A DNA stretch of 64,000 nt from Pseudacidovorax sp. (GTDB taxonomy: Bacteria; Pseudomonadota; Gammaproteobacteria; Burkholderiales; Burkholderiaceae_C). The DNA lies in contig NZ_JAGOPN010000016.1 of NCBI RefSeq assembly GCF_017991995.1, positions 106,315 through 170,314 on the forward strand, in the 5' to 3' direction. The translations under genes were made by a program, and so were the position numbers. The notes under the pieces are model-generated. The model ran no database searches. It had not been told where the DNA came from and saw only the letters and a program-made list of their open reading frames with translations. Shown piece after piece: positions 51,858 to 59,149 of the stretch. How positions within the stretch are numbered: position 1 is the first letter of the stretch; every line of letters begins with the position of its first letter.

Positions 51858-52871
51858 GTGAGCACGATCCCCACCCTTCCCTTGTCCCGCCGCCGCGCCC
51901 TGACGGGCCTCGCCACCGCGCTGGTGCTCTCGCCCTGGCCAGTGGTGCGGGCCGCTGCGGCGTCCTTTCCGCAGCCCGGGCGCACCCTGCGCATCGTGCT
52001 GGGCCTGGCCGCGGGCGGCGCATCGGACGCGCAGGCCCGCTTCGTCGCCAACCGGCTGCCCGATGTGCTGGGCATCCCGGTGATCGTGGAGAACCGGCCG
52101 GGCGCGAGCTTCATCCTCGCGACCGAGGAAGTGATCCGCGCCGCGCCCGACGGCTACACACTGATGTATGCGCCCTCGTCCGTGGTGGCGCAGAACCCGC
52201 AGACGCTGGCGCAGGTGCGCTACGACCCCTTCAAGGACCTGACGCCCATCTCGCTGGGCGCCCGCGGCCCGCTGGTGCTCACGGCTCACAGCAGCCTGCC
52301 GGTGCATTCCGTGCAGGAGCTGGTGGCCTATGTGCGCGCCCATCCGGGCACGGTGAGCTATGCCTCCTTCGGCGCCGGCACCTCGTCGCACATCTATGGC
52401 GAGGCCTTCTGCCGCCAGGCCGGGCTGGACGCGGTGCACGTGCCCTACAAGGGCGGCGCCGACGCGGCGCGCGATGTGCTGGCGGGCCGGGTGCAGTTCT
52501 ACTTCGACGCCGCGCCCAATGCGATCCAGAACAGCGCCAGCGGCAAGGTGCGCATGCTGGCGGTGGCTGCGCCCAAGCGCAGCCCGCTGCTGCCCGATGT
52601 GCCCACCATGGGCGAGCAGGGCATCACCGGTGTCGACATGCCGAGCTGGCTGGGCTTCTACGGCCCGGCCGGCATGCCGCCCGCGGTGGTCGACACCTTG
52701 AGCGCCGCGCTCGCCAAGGTGCTGTCGCAGCCGGAGACGCGCGCCTTCTTCCGCCAGGGCGCCTACGAGGCCGAGGCCTCCAGCCCGCGCGAGCTGGCGG
52801 CGCTCACGCGCTCCACCTACGACGCCTGGGGCGGGATCATCCGGCAGCTGGGGCTGGCGGTGCAGCGCTAA
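51858..52871 (+). CDS. Bug/TctC-family periplasmic solute receptor (second of a tandem pair)
   Basis: A 337-residue paralogue of the preceding gene. GTG at 51858 is chosen because GAGG sits 7 bases upstream and a twin-arginine-like signal begins directly (SRRRALTGLATALVLSPWPV); an in-frame ATG at 51819 lacks a ribosome-binding site. Family blocks: LRIVLGLAAGGASDAQARFV, IVENRPGASFILATEEV and LPDVPTMGEQGITGVDM. The paralogues differ most in the N lobe, which may mean two related ligands. Confidence 0.91.
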   Translation: MSTIPTLPLSRRRALTGLATALVLSPWPVVRAAAASFPQPGRTLRIVLGLAAGGASDAQARFVANRLPDVLGIPVIVENRPGASFILATEEVIRAAPDGYTLMYAPSSVVAQNPQTLAQVRYDPFKDLTPISLGARGPLVLTAHSSLPVHSVQELVAYVRAHPGTVSYASFGAGTSSHIYGEAFCRQAGLDAVHVPYKGGADAARDVLAGRVQFYFDAAPNAIQNSASGKVRMLAVAAPKRSPLLPDVPTMGEQGITGVDMPSWLGFYGPAGMPPAVVDTLSAALAKVLSQPETRAFFRQGAYEAEASSPRELAALTRSTYDAWGGIIRQLGLAVQR

Positions 52872-52889
52872 CTCAGCAGAAGAAGCCGC

Positions 52890-53921
52890 TCAGGCCGCCG
52901 CAGGCGCTGCGGTCGACGCACGCACGACCAGTTCCGGCCGCAGCACCACCGTCGAGGCCAGCAGCGACTGGCCCTCGATGGCCTGGAACAGCATCTCCGC
53001 CGCCTGCCAGCCGAGCTCGCGGTGCGGCAGGCGGATGGTGGTGAGCGGCGGATCGACCATGTCCACCAGCGGCATGTCGTTGTGGCCGGTGATGGAGATG
53101 TCCTGCGGGATGCGCAGGCCCGCCGCCCGCAGCACGTCGTAGGCGCCCAGCGCCACCAGGTCGTTGCAGCAGACCACGGCTTCGGGCCGCTTGCCGCCGC
53201 TCTCCAGCAGCACGCGCATGGCCTGCTGGCCGGCCTCGCGGCTGTAGCTGTCGCATTCGACGATGCGCGGCGCGGGCAGGCGGTGGTCGCGCAGCGCCTG
53301 CTCCACGCCCTGGCGGCGGCCCACGCCGGTGGGCACGGTCTGCGGGCCGGCCAGGTGGGCGATGCGGCGATGGCCCAGGGCCACCAGGTGGTCGACGGCC
53401 AGCTTCATCGCCAGGCGGTCATCGCTCACCGCGGCGGGCAGCCGTCCGCTCTCGTCGGCACGGTTGACCATCACCGCATGCATGCCGCTGTCGCGCACGA
53501 AGTCGATCAGCGGGTCTTCGCGCAGCGCGATGGCCATGACCAGGCCGTCGATCTGCTGCGCCTTCATGCGCGCCAGGATGGGCTGCGCCAGCTGCGGGTC
53601 GCCCACGTTGGCCACGAAGACGAAGTAGCCGCGCGCCGCCGCCGCGGCCTCGATGCCCTGCAGGATGGGCGGGAAGACCGGGTTGGTGATGTCCGGCAGC
53701 AGCACGCCGATGGTGTGGGTGCGCCCGGTGCGCAGCGCCGAGGCCGCGCGGTTGGGCTGGTAGCCCAGGCGGCGGGCCGTCTCTTCGACCAGTTCGAGCA
53801 CCTCCTTGCTGATGCGCTTGCGCCGCGCCGGATCGAGGGCGCGCGAGACGGTCGACACATGCACGCCGCTGGCGGTGGCGACATCGCGGATGGTGACCTT
53901 GGGCGGCTTGGTGGCTTTCAT
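52890..53921 (-). CDS. LacI-family transcriptional regulator
   Basis: A 343-residue LacI/GalR regulator with HTH KVTIRDVATASGVHVSTVSR, a basic hinge (ARRKRISKEV, RAASALRTGRT) and an effector domain ending HNDMPLVDMVDPPLTTIRLP. It is divergent from the intradiol dioxygenase operon. Two strong CG-centred palindromes with the same core GCAAACGTTTGC lie in the intergenic region, one almost touching this gene's ATG, so autorepression and repression of the catabolic operon are likely. Confidence 0.94.
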   Translation of the reverse strand: MKATKPPKVTIRDVATASGVHVSTVSRALDPARRKRISKEVLELVEETARRLGYQPNRAASALRTGRTHTIGVLLPDITNPVFPPILQGIEAAAAARGYFVFVANVGDPQLAQPILARMKAQQIDGLVMAIALREDPLIDFVRDSGMHAVMVNRADESGRLPAAVSDDRLAMKLAVDHLVALGHRRIAHLAGPQTVPTGVGRRQGVEQALRDHRLPAPRIVECDSYSREAGQQAMRVLLESGGKRPEAVVCCNDLVALGAYDVLRAAGLRIPQDISITGHNDMPLVDMVDPPLTTIRLPHRELGWQAAEMLFQAIEGQSLLASTVVLRPELVVRASTAAPAAA

Positions 53922-53925
53922 GTGT

Positions 53926-53937
53926 GCAAACGTTTGC
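53926..53937. promoter_or_regulatory. LacI-family operator at the regulator's own start
   Basis: GCAAACGTTTGC is a perfect 12-bp palindrome placed 5 bases upstream of the regulator's ATG (53921, minus strand). It has the same core as the larger palindrome at 54014-54031, with centres 91 bp apart. Confidence 0.8.
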
Positions 53938-54013
53938 CTGGCAGCGGGCTCGCTGTCAAGAGTGTCAATGCTGCGATTGTGCCCTTTGCTTTGCGCTGGA
54001 TCGGAACCAATAA

Positions 54014-54031
54014 TGTGCAAACGTTTGCACA
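54014..54031. promoter_or_regulatory. LacI-family operator of the dioxygenase operon
   Basis: TGTGCAAACGTTTGCACA is a perfect 18-bp palindrome with a central CG, ending 14 bases before the dioxygenase ATG (54046). A repressor bound here would block transcription or occlude the leader. Confidence 0.85.
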
Positions 54032-54045
54032 CGGAGCCCCCGGTC

Positions 54046-54912
54046 ATGAACATCGTGACGACCCCCGACTCGGTCCTGCCCATCGCCCTGGACGCGATGG
54101 CCCGCACCCCCAACCCCCGGCTGCGCGAGGTGATCGCCGCGCTCACCCGCCACCTGCATGCCTTCGTCCAGGAAGTGAAGCTCGGCGAAGAAGAGTTCGA
54201 GCAGGCGCTGGACTTCATCGTCGCCCTCGGTCAGGCCACCGGCGAGAAGAAGAACGAGGTGGTGCTGGCGGCCGACATCCTGGGCATCTCGACGCTGGTG
54301 GCGCTGCAGAACAACCAGGATCCGCAGGGCGAGTCGCCCTCCGCCCTGCTCGGCCCCTTCTGGCGCGCCAATGCGCCGGACTGCGCCTGTGGCGATTCCA
54401 TTGCCCGCTCGGGCACGCCGGGCGTGCCGCTGTTCGTCTCGGGCGTGGTGCGCGATGGCCAGGGCCGGCCGCTGGCCGATGCCATGGTGGACGTGTGGCA
54501 GGCCTCGCCCGTGGGCCTGTACGAGAACCAGGACCCGACGCAGGAGAACATGAACCTTCGCGGGCGCTTTCGCACCGATGCCGAGGGCCGCTACCACTTC
54601 CGCAGCGTGCGCCCCGCCGGCTACCCCGTGCCGGTGGACGGGCCCTGCGGCGTTCTGCTGAAGGCCCAGCGTCGCCACCCCAACCGGCCGGCGCATCTGC
54701 ACTTCATGGTGAGCAAGCCGGGCTTCAAGGTGCTGGTCAGCCAGGTCTATGCCGACGACGACGAGAACCTCGAAAGCGACCCGACCTTCGGCGTCACGCG
54801 CCGGCTGATCGGCCGCTATGCACTGCAGCCGGATGGCAAGAGCGCCACGCTGGCCTACGACTTCCAGCTGGAACCGGGCGTGACCAAGTTCCCGCGGCCG
54901 CCGATTCCCTGA
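54046..54912 (+). CDS. Intradiol ring-cleavage dioxygenase (catechol/hydroxyquinol 1,2-dioxygenase type)
   Basis: A 288-residue intradiol dioxygenase with an N-terminal helical dimerisation region and the beta-sandwich catalytic domain. The non-haem Fe(III) ligands are recognisable: Tyr159 (GLYENQD), Tyr193 (PAGYPVPVDGP), His217 and His219 (PAHLHF), with spacings close to those of hydroxyquinol 1,2-dioxygenase. It should open an ortho-diol ring to a muconate or maleylacetate-type acid. First gene of a plus-strand operon under a LacI operator; RBS ACGGAG. Confidence 0.93.
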   Translation: MNIVTTPDSVLPIALDAMARTPNPRLREVIAALTRHLHAFVQEVKLGEEEFEQALDFIVALGQATGEKKNEVVLAADILGISTLVALQNNQDPQGESPSALLGPFWRANAPDCACGDSIARSGTPGVPLFVSGVVRDGQGRPLADAMVDVWQASPVGLYENQDPTQENMNLRGRFRTDAEGRYHFRSVRPAGYPVPVDGPCGVLLKAQRRHPNRPAHLHFMVSKPGFKVLVSQVYADDDENLESDPTFGVTRRLIGRYALQPDGKSATLAYDFQLEPGVTKFPRPPIP

Positions 54913-54956
54913 TCCCTGTTCCTCTTTCCAACCCTTTTCTTCATGACTGCAAGACC

Positions 54957-55721
54957 ATGAGCTTCACCCCTGTTTCACGCCTGGACGGCAAGGTGGCCGT
55001 CATCACCGGCGGGCTGGGCGCCATCGGCTATGCCAGCGCGCAGCGCCTGGCCGCCCTGGGCGCCACCTGCGTGCTGCTGCACCGCAAGGCCGAGGACGCC
55101 GACGCCCGCGCCGCCGCCCTGCCCTCGGCCGAAGGCCAGCGTCACGGCGCGCTGCGCGCCGACATCGTCGACAGCGCCAGCCTGCAGGCCGCCGCCGCGC
55201 AGGTGAAGGCCGATCACGGCCGCTGCGACATCCTGGTCAACAGCGCCGGCCACACCCGGCCGGTGGCTGCGGCCGACCTCGACGGCCTGACCGACGAACT
55301 GATCGACGAGCTGCTGCAGGCCAACTTCCGCGGCGTGTTCGCCACCATCCGCGCCTTCGCACCGCTGCTCAAGTCAAGCGGCGACGGGCTGATCGTGAAC
55401 GTGTCCTCCATCGCCGGCTTCACCGGCGTGGGCAGCAACCTGGCCTATGTGGCCGCCAAGGCCGGCCTGGACGTGGTGGGCGATGCGCTGGCCAAGGCGC
55501 TGGCACCGGCCGTGCGCGTGGTGTCGGTCTCACCCGGCGCGGTGGAGTCGGGCTTCGTGCCCGGCCGCGGCGAGGACTTCAAGGCCAAGATGGCCACCAC
55601 CACGCCGCTGGGCCGCATCGGCCTGCCCGACGACGTGGCCGCCACCGTCGAGGCGCTGGCCACCACGCTGCGCTTCGTGACCGGCACGCGCATCGTCGTC
55701 GACGGAGGACGTCACCTATGA
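54957..55721 (+). CDS. SDR-family oxidoreductase
   Basis: A 254-residue short-chain dehydrogenase: dinucleotide motif GGLGAIG (residues about 18-24), NSAG, catalytic Ser in VNVSSIAG and YVAAK for Tyr/Lys, ending VVDGGRHL. It follows the dioxygenase by 44 bases. Its stop overlaps the ATG of a 28-codon reading frame that bridges to the next gene. Probable role: reduction or oxidation of a ring-cleavage product or of the alcohol form of the substrate. Confidence 0.92.
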   Translation: MSFTPVSRLDGKVAVITGGLGAIGYASAQRLAALGATCVLLHRKAEDADARAAALPSAEGQRHGALRADIVDSASLQAAAAQVKADHGRCDILVNSAGHTRPVAAADLDGLTDELIDELLQANFRGVFATIRAFAPLLKSSGDGLIVNVSSIAGFTGVGSNLAYVAAKAGLDVVGDALAKALAPAVRVVSVSPGAVESGFVPGRGEDFKAKMATTTPLGRIGLPDDVAATVEALATTLRFVTGTRIVVDGGRHL

Positions 55722-55804
55722 GCGCCGCATGGCTGCCCAAAGGCGCGAAGGCCCCCTCGGGGGGCAGCGCAGTACACGAAGTGACCAGCGTGGGGGTCCA
55801 ATGA
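55718..55804 (+). CDS. Possible translation-coupled 28-residue peptide across a repeat element
   Basis: A mini reading frame, MSAAWLPKGAKAPSGGSA onward, begins inside the SDR stop (ATGA) and ends inside the start of the BKACE gene (ATGA), so ribosomes could pass through all three genes. It contains the GCCCCC-TCG-GGGGGC hairpin. The peptide has no known function and may only serve as a translational bridge. Confidence 0.4.
   Translation: MSAAWLPKGAKAPSGGSAVHEVTSVGVQ
55751..55765. repeat. REP-like intercistronic hairpin
   Basis: GCCCCC-TCG-GGGGGC forms a strong 6-bp stem. Similar palindromes with neighbouring GCAGCG sequence are, as I recall, frequent in Comamonadaceae genomes. Only one copy is visible in this window. 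Confidence 0.6.
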
Positions 55805-56691
55805 ACAAGACGCTCATTACCTGCGCGGTCACCGGCAATTTGGTCAAGCTGGAGCAGACCCCGCACCTGCCCATCACCCCCACGCAGATCGCCGACGAAT
55901 GCCTGGCCGCGGCCGAGGCGGGCGCGGGACAGGTGCACATCCATGTGCGCGACCCCGGCACCGGCAAGCCGTCGATGGAGGTGGCGCTCTACCGCGAGGT
56001 GGTCGAGCGCATCCGCCGCCACGACCGCGAACTCGTCATCAACCTCACGACCGGCCCGGGCGGGCGCTTCGTGCCCAGCGAGGACGACCCCAAGGTCTAC
56101 GCCCCCGGCACCTCGCTGCTGCCGCCCGAGCGACGCGTCGAGCACATCGCGCTGATCAAGCCCGACGTCTGCTCGCTGGACCTCAACACCATGAACAGCG
56201 GGCCCGACGTGGTGATCAACACGCCGAAGAACGTGCGCCGCATGGCCCGCGTGATCCGCGAGGCGGGCGTGAAGCCCGAGCTGGAGATCTTCGACTCCGG
56301 CGACATCCACCTGGCACTGGACCTGATCGCCGACGGCACGCTCGACGGCCCCGGCATGTGGACCTTCGTGCTGGGCGTGAAGTACGGCTTTGCGCCCACG
56401 CCCGAGACGCTGCTCTACGCCCGCAACATGCTGCCGCGCGGCGCCTTCTGGAGCGCCTTCGGCATCGGCCGCATGGAGTTCCCGATCGTGGCCCAGGCCT
56501 GGCTCATGGGCGGCCATGTGCGCGTGGGCATGGAAGACAACATCTACCTGTCGCACGGTGTGCTGGCAGAAAGCAATGCCCAGTTGGTGGCCAAGGCGCG
56601 CGACATCATCCGCAGCCTGGGCGGCCAGGTGGCCAGCGCCGCCGAGGCGCGCCAGATGCTCGGCCTGCCGGCCGCAGGAGCCGCACGATGA
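55801..56691 (+). CDS. BKACE-family beta-keto acid cleavage enzyme
   Basis: A 296-residue TIM-barrel protein of the 3-keto-5-aminohexanoate cleavage (BKACE) family. The zinc-binding HxH is in QVHIHVRDPGTGKPS, and NLTTGPGGRFVPSEDDPKVY and EIFDSGDIHLAL are typical. The family condenses a beta-keto acid with acetyl-CoA to give acetoacetate and a shorter CoA ester. After an intradiol dioxygenase this suggests that a beta-keto acid made by ring cleavage is the substrate; that link is inference. Confidence 0.92.
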   Translation: MNKTLITCAVTGNLVKLEQTPHLPITPTQIADECLAAAEAGAGQVHIHVRDPGTGKPSMEVALYREVVERIRRHDRELVINLTTGPGGRFVPSEDDPKVYAPGTSLLPPERRVEHIALIKPDVCSLDLNTMNSGPDVVINTPKNVRRMARVIREAGVKPELEIFDSGDIHLALDLIADGTLDGPGMWTFVLGVKYGFAPTPETLLYARNMLPRGAFWSAFGIGRMEFPIVAQAWLMGGHVRVGMEDNIYLSHGVLAESNAQLVAKARDIIRSLGGQVASAAEARQMLGLPAAGAAR

Positions 56692-57695
56692 ACGCCGTCT
56701 CGAACCCCAATGTCAACAGCGCCGCGCGCGCCCTGCGCGTGGAGCAGAAGGCCGCCGATCTGGCGTCGCTGCAGCTCGCCATCGTCGACCAGCCGGCGCC
56801 CACGCCCGCCGCCGGCATGGCGGTGGTGCAGGTCGGTGCCGCCGCCGTCAACCCCAGCGACGTGAAGGCCACGCTGGGCCTGATGCCGAAGGCCGTGTGG
56901 CCGCGCACGCCGGGCCGCGACTTTGCCGGCACCGTGATCGACGGGCCCAGCGCCTGGATCGGCCGCGAGGTCTACGGCTCCGGCGGCGACGTGGGCATCA
57001 CCCGCGACGGCTCGCATGCGCGCTACCTGCTGCTGCCCGAGGCCGCGCTGCGCGAGCGCCCGCGCAACATCTCGATGGACGAGGCCGGCGCCGTGGGCGT
57101 GCCCTTCGTGACGGCCTACGAGGGCTTTCGCCGCAGCGGCATGCCGCAGGCGGGCCAGGTGGTGCTGGTGCTGGGCGCCAACGGCAAGGTGGGCCAGGCG
57201 GCGGCGCAGCTCGCGGCGCAGGCTGGCGCCAGGGTGATCGCCGTGCAGCGCCGGCCCGGGCCCTTCGAGGGCTTTGCCTGTGCGCCGGTCGACGTCATCG
57301 ACGCGAGCCAGGAAGACGTGGCCGCCCGCGTGCTCGAACTCACCGGCGGGCGCGGGGCCGATGTGGTCTACAACACCGTGGGCAGCGCCTACTTCGAGGC
57401 CGCCAACAAGTCCATGGCCAAGGGGGCGACGCAGATCTTCATCGCCACCCACGACCGGGCGGTGCCCTTCGACATCTTTGCCTTCTATCGGGGCATGCAC
57501 ACCTACGTGGGCATCGACTCGCTGGCCATGGACTGCGTGGCCTCGACCGCGCAGCTGGACGCGATGCGCGAGGGTTTCGAGCGCGGCACGCTCAAGCCCT
57601 TTCCGGTGGCGCGCAGCTTCGGGCTGGACGAGGCGCTGCAGGCCTACCGCCAGGTGCTCTCGGGCAGCACCGACCGTGTGGTGCTGCGGCCCTGA
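56688..57695 (+). CDS. Medium-chain dehydrogenase/reductase, quinone-oxidoreductase-like
   Basis: A 335-residue MDR-family protein. The GroES-like N domain has VNPSDVKATLG and the cofactor domain has LGANGKVGQAAAQLAAQAGA, an NADPH-type Rossmann motif. It lacks the Cys/His zinc ligands of alcohol dehydrogenases, so it is probably a zinc-free enoyl or quinone reductase. ATG 56688 overlaps the BKACE stop by 4 bases, so it acts in the same route, perhaps reducing an unsaturated ring-cleavage product. Confidence 0.9.
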   Translation: MNAVSNPNVNSAARALRVEQKAADLASLQLAIVDQPAPTPAAGMAVVQVGAAAVNPSDVKATLGLMPKAVWPRTPGRDFAGTVIDGPSAWIGREVYGSGGDVGITRDGSHARYLLLPEAALRERPRNISMDEAGAVGVPFVTAYEGFRRSGMPQAGQVVLVLGANGKVGQAAAQLAAQAGARVIAVQRRPGPFEGFACAPVDVIDASQEDVAARVLELTGGRGADVVYNTVGSAYFEAANKSMAKGATQIFIATHDRAVPFDIFAFYRGMHTYVGIDSLAMDCVASTAQLDAMREGFERGTLKPFPVARSFGLDEALQAYRQVLSGSTDRVVLRP

Positions 57696-57718
57696 GCGCA
57701 AGCACGGAGACGATTGCC

Positions 57719-58084
57719 ATGCACGTCACCCGCTTCGACCAGGCGCCTGCCTATGAGGCACCTCGCCATTTCGACATGCGCTGCCTGCGCCTGCAGGGCA
57801 AGGAGGCCGGGCCATCCGAGCAGATGTGGATGGGCATGAGCCAGATCCTGCCCGGTGGCCACACCGGCCTGGACGGCTCGCCCATGGAAAAGCTCTACCT
57901 CGTGCTCGAAGGCCGGCTCACCGTCATCGGCGAGCTCGATGGCCAGACCGAAGAGCAGGAGCTCGGCCCCTACGACTCCTGCCGCTTCGCGCCGGGCGAG
58001 AAGCGGCAGCTGGTTAACCGCAGCAACCGGCCGGTGCTGGTGGCGCTCGTGATGCCGCACGAGCCGCCAGGGCCGAAGACTTAG
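57719..58084 (+). CDS. Cupin-domain protein
   Basis: A 121-residue single-domain cupin. The region GGHTGLDGSPMEKLYLVLEG holds motif 1, in which one His and Glu of the usual metal set are seen, and YDSCRFAPGEKRQLVNRS is motif 2. Small cupins in catabolic operons act as isomerases, decarboxylases or lyases, or bind the pathway ligand. It starts 23 bases after the reductase gene. Confidence 0.88.
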   Translation: MHVTRFDQAPAYEAPRHFDMRCLRLQGKEAGPSEQMWMGMSQILPGGHTGLDGSPMEKLYLVLEGRLTVIGELDGQTEEQELGPYDSCRFAPGEKRQLVNRSNRPVLVALVMPHEPPGPKT

Positions 58085-58141
58085 CGCAGCCCCAACGGCT
58101 GATCGCCCATCCCCCACAGAAGACAAAGACGGAGACAAGAC

Positions 58142-59131
58142 ATGACCTTCCCCTCGACCCGCGGCCTCGGCCGCCGCCTCTTCATCGCTGGCGCCCTGGC
58201 CGCCACGGCCTTCGCCAGCGCGCATGCCCAGGGCGACTGGCCGCGCGGCCAGACCATCCGGCTGATCGTGCCCTTCACGGCCGGCAGCGGCACCGACATC
58301 GTGGCCCGGCTGGTGGCCGAGCGCCTGGGCCCCGCGCTGGGCACCTCGGTGGTGGTGGAGAACAAGCCCGGCGCCGGCGGCACGCTGGGCGCCGTGCAGG
58401 TGGCGCGTGCGCCGGCCGACGGCTACACGCTGCTGGTGCATTCGGCCGGGCACCTGGTCAACCCGTCGATCTATCCCAACCTGAGCTACGACACGCTCAA
58501 GGACTTCGCCGGCATTACGCCCATGGCCAGCCTGCCCAATGTGCTGGTCACCTCGCCCGGCAAGTTCGCCGATGTGAAGGACCTGGTCGCGCAGGTCAAG
58601 GCCAAGCCGGGCGGCTTCAACTACGCCTCGGCCGGCAACGGCTCGGCCACGCACATGAATGCCGAAGTGTTCCGCCTGGCGGCGGGCATCCAGGCCCAGC
58701 ATGTGCCCTTCCGCGGCACGCCCGAGGCCATGACCGAGGTGATGGGCGGGCGCGTGGACTGGTTCTTCGCACCCATGGTGTCGGCCCTGCCGCTCATCAA
58801 GGACGGCAAGCTCAAGGCACTGGCCGTGGGCACGGGCAAGCGCTCGTCGGTGCAGCCCGACCTGCCCACCACGGTGGAGGCCGGCGTGCCCGGCTCCGAG
58901 TACCTGTTCTGGGTCGGCCTGTTCGCGCCGGCCAAGACGCCGCGGCCGGTGGTCGACCGCCTGCAGGCCGAGGTCGCGAAGATCATGACGGCGCCCGACC
59001 TCAAGGACCGCCTCGACAAGCTGGGCGCCGAGCCCTTCACCATGCCCTCGGCCCAGTTCGACACCTTCCTGGCGGACGAGACGGCCAAGAGCGCGCGCAT
59101 CGTCAAGGCCTCCGGCATCAAGGTCGACTGA
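58142..59131 (+). CDS. Bug/TctC-family periplasmic solute receptor
   Basis: A 329-residue Bug receptor with a signal peptide cleaved near SAHAQG and family blocks IRLIVPFTAGSGTDIVARLV, VVVENKPGAGGTLGAVQ and LPTTVEAGVPGSEYLFW. It lies in the aromatic/oxo-acid operon between the cupin and the amidohydrolase; its ligand is probably the growth substrate of that operon. RBS GGAGACA. Confidence 0.93.
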   Translation: MTFPSTRGLGRRLFIAGALAATAFASAHAQGDWPRGQTIRLIVPFTAGSGTDIVARLVAERLGPALGTSVVVENKPGAGGTLGAVQVARAPADGYTLLVHSAGHLVNPSIYPNLSYDTLKDFAGITPMASLPNVLVTSPGKFADVKDLVAQVKAKPGGFNYASAGNGSATHMNAEVFRLAAGIQAQHVPFRGTPEAMTEVMGGRVDWFFAPMVSALPLIKDGKLKALAVGTGKRSSVQPDLPTTVEAGVPGSEYLFWVGLFAPAKTPRPVVDRLQAEVAKIMTAPDLKDRLDKLGAEPFTMPSAQFDTFLADETAKSARIVKASGIKVD

Positions 59132-59149
59132 GCCCGGAGCCGCCTCGCC

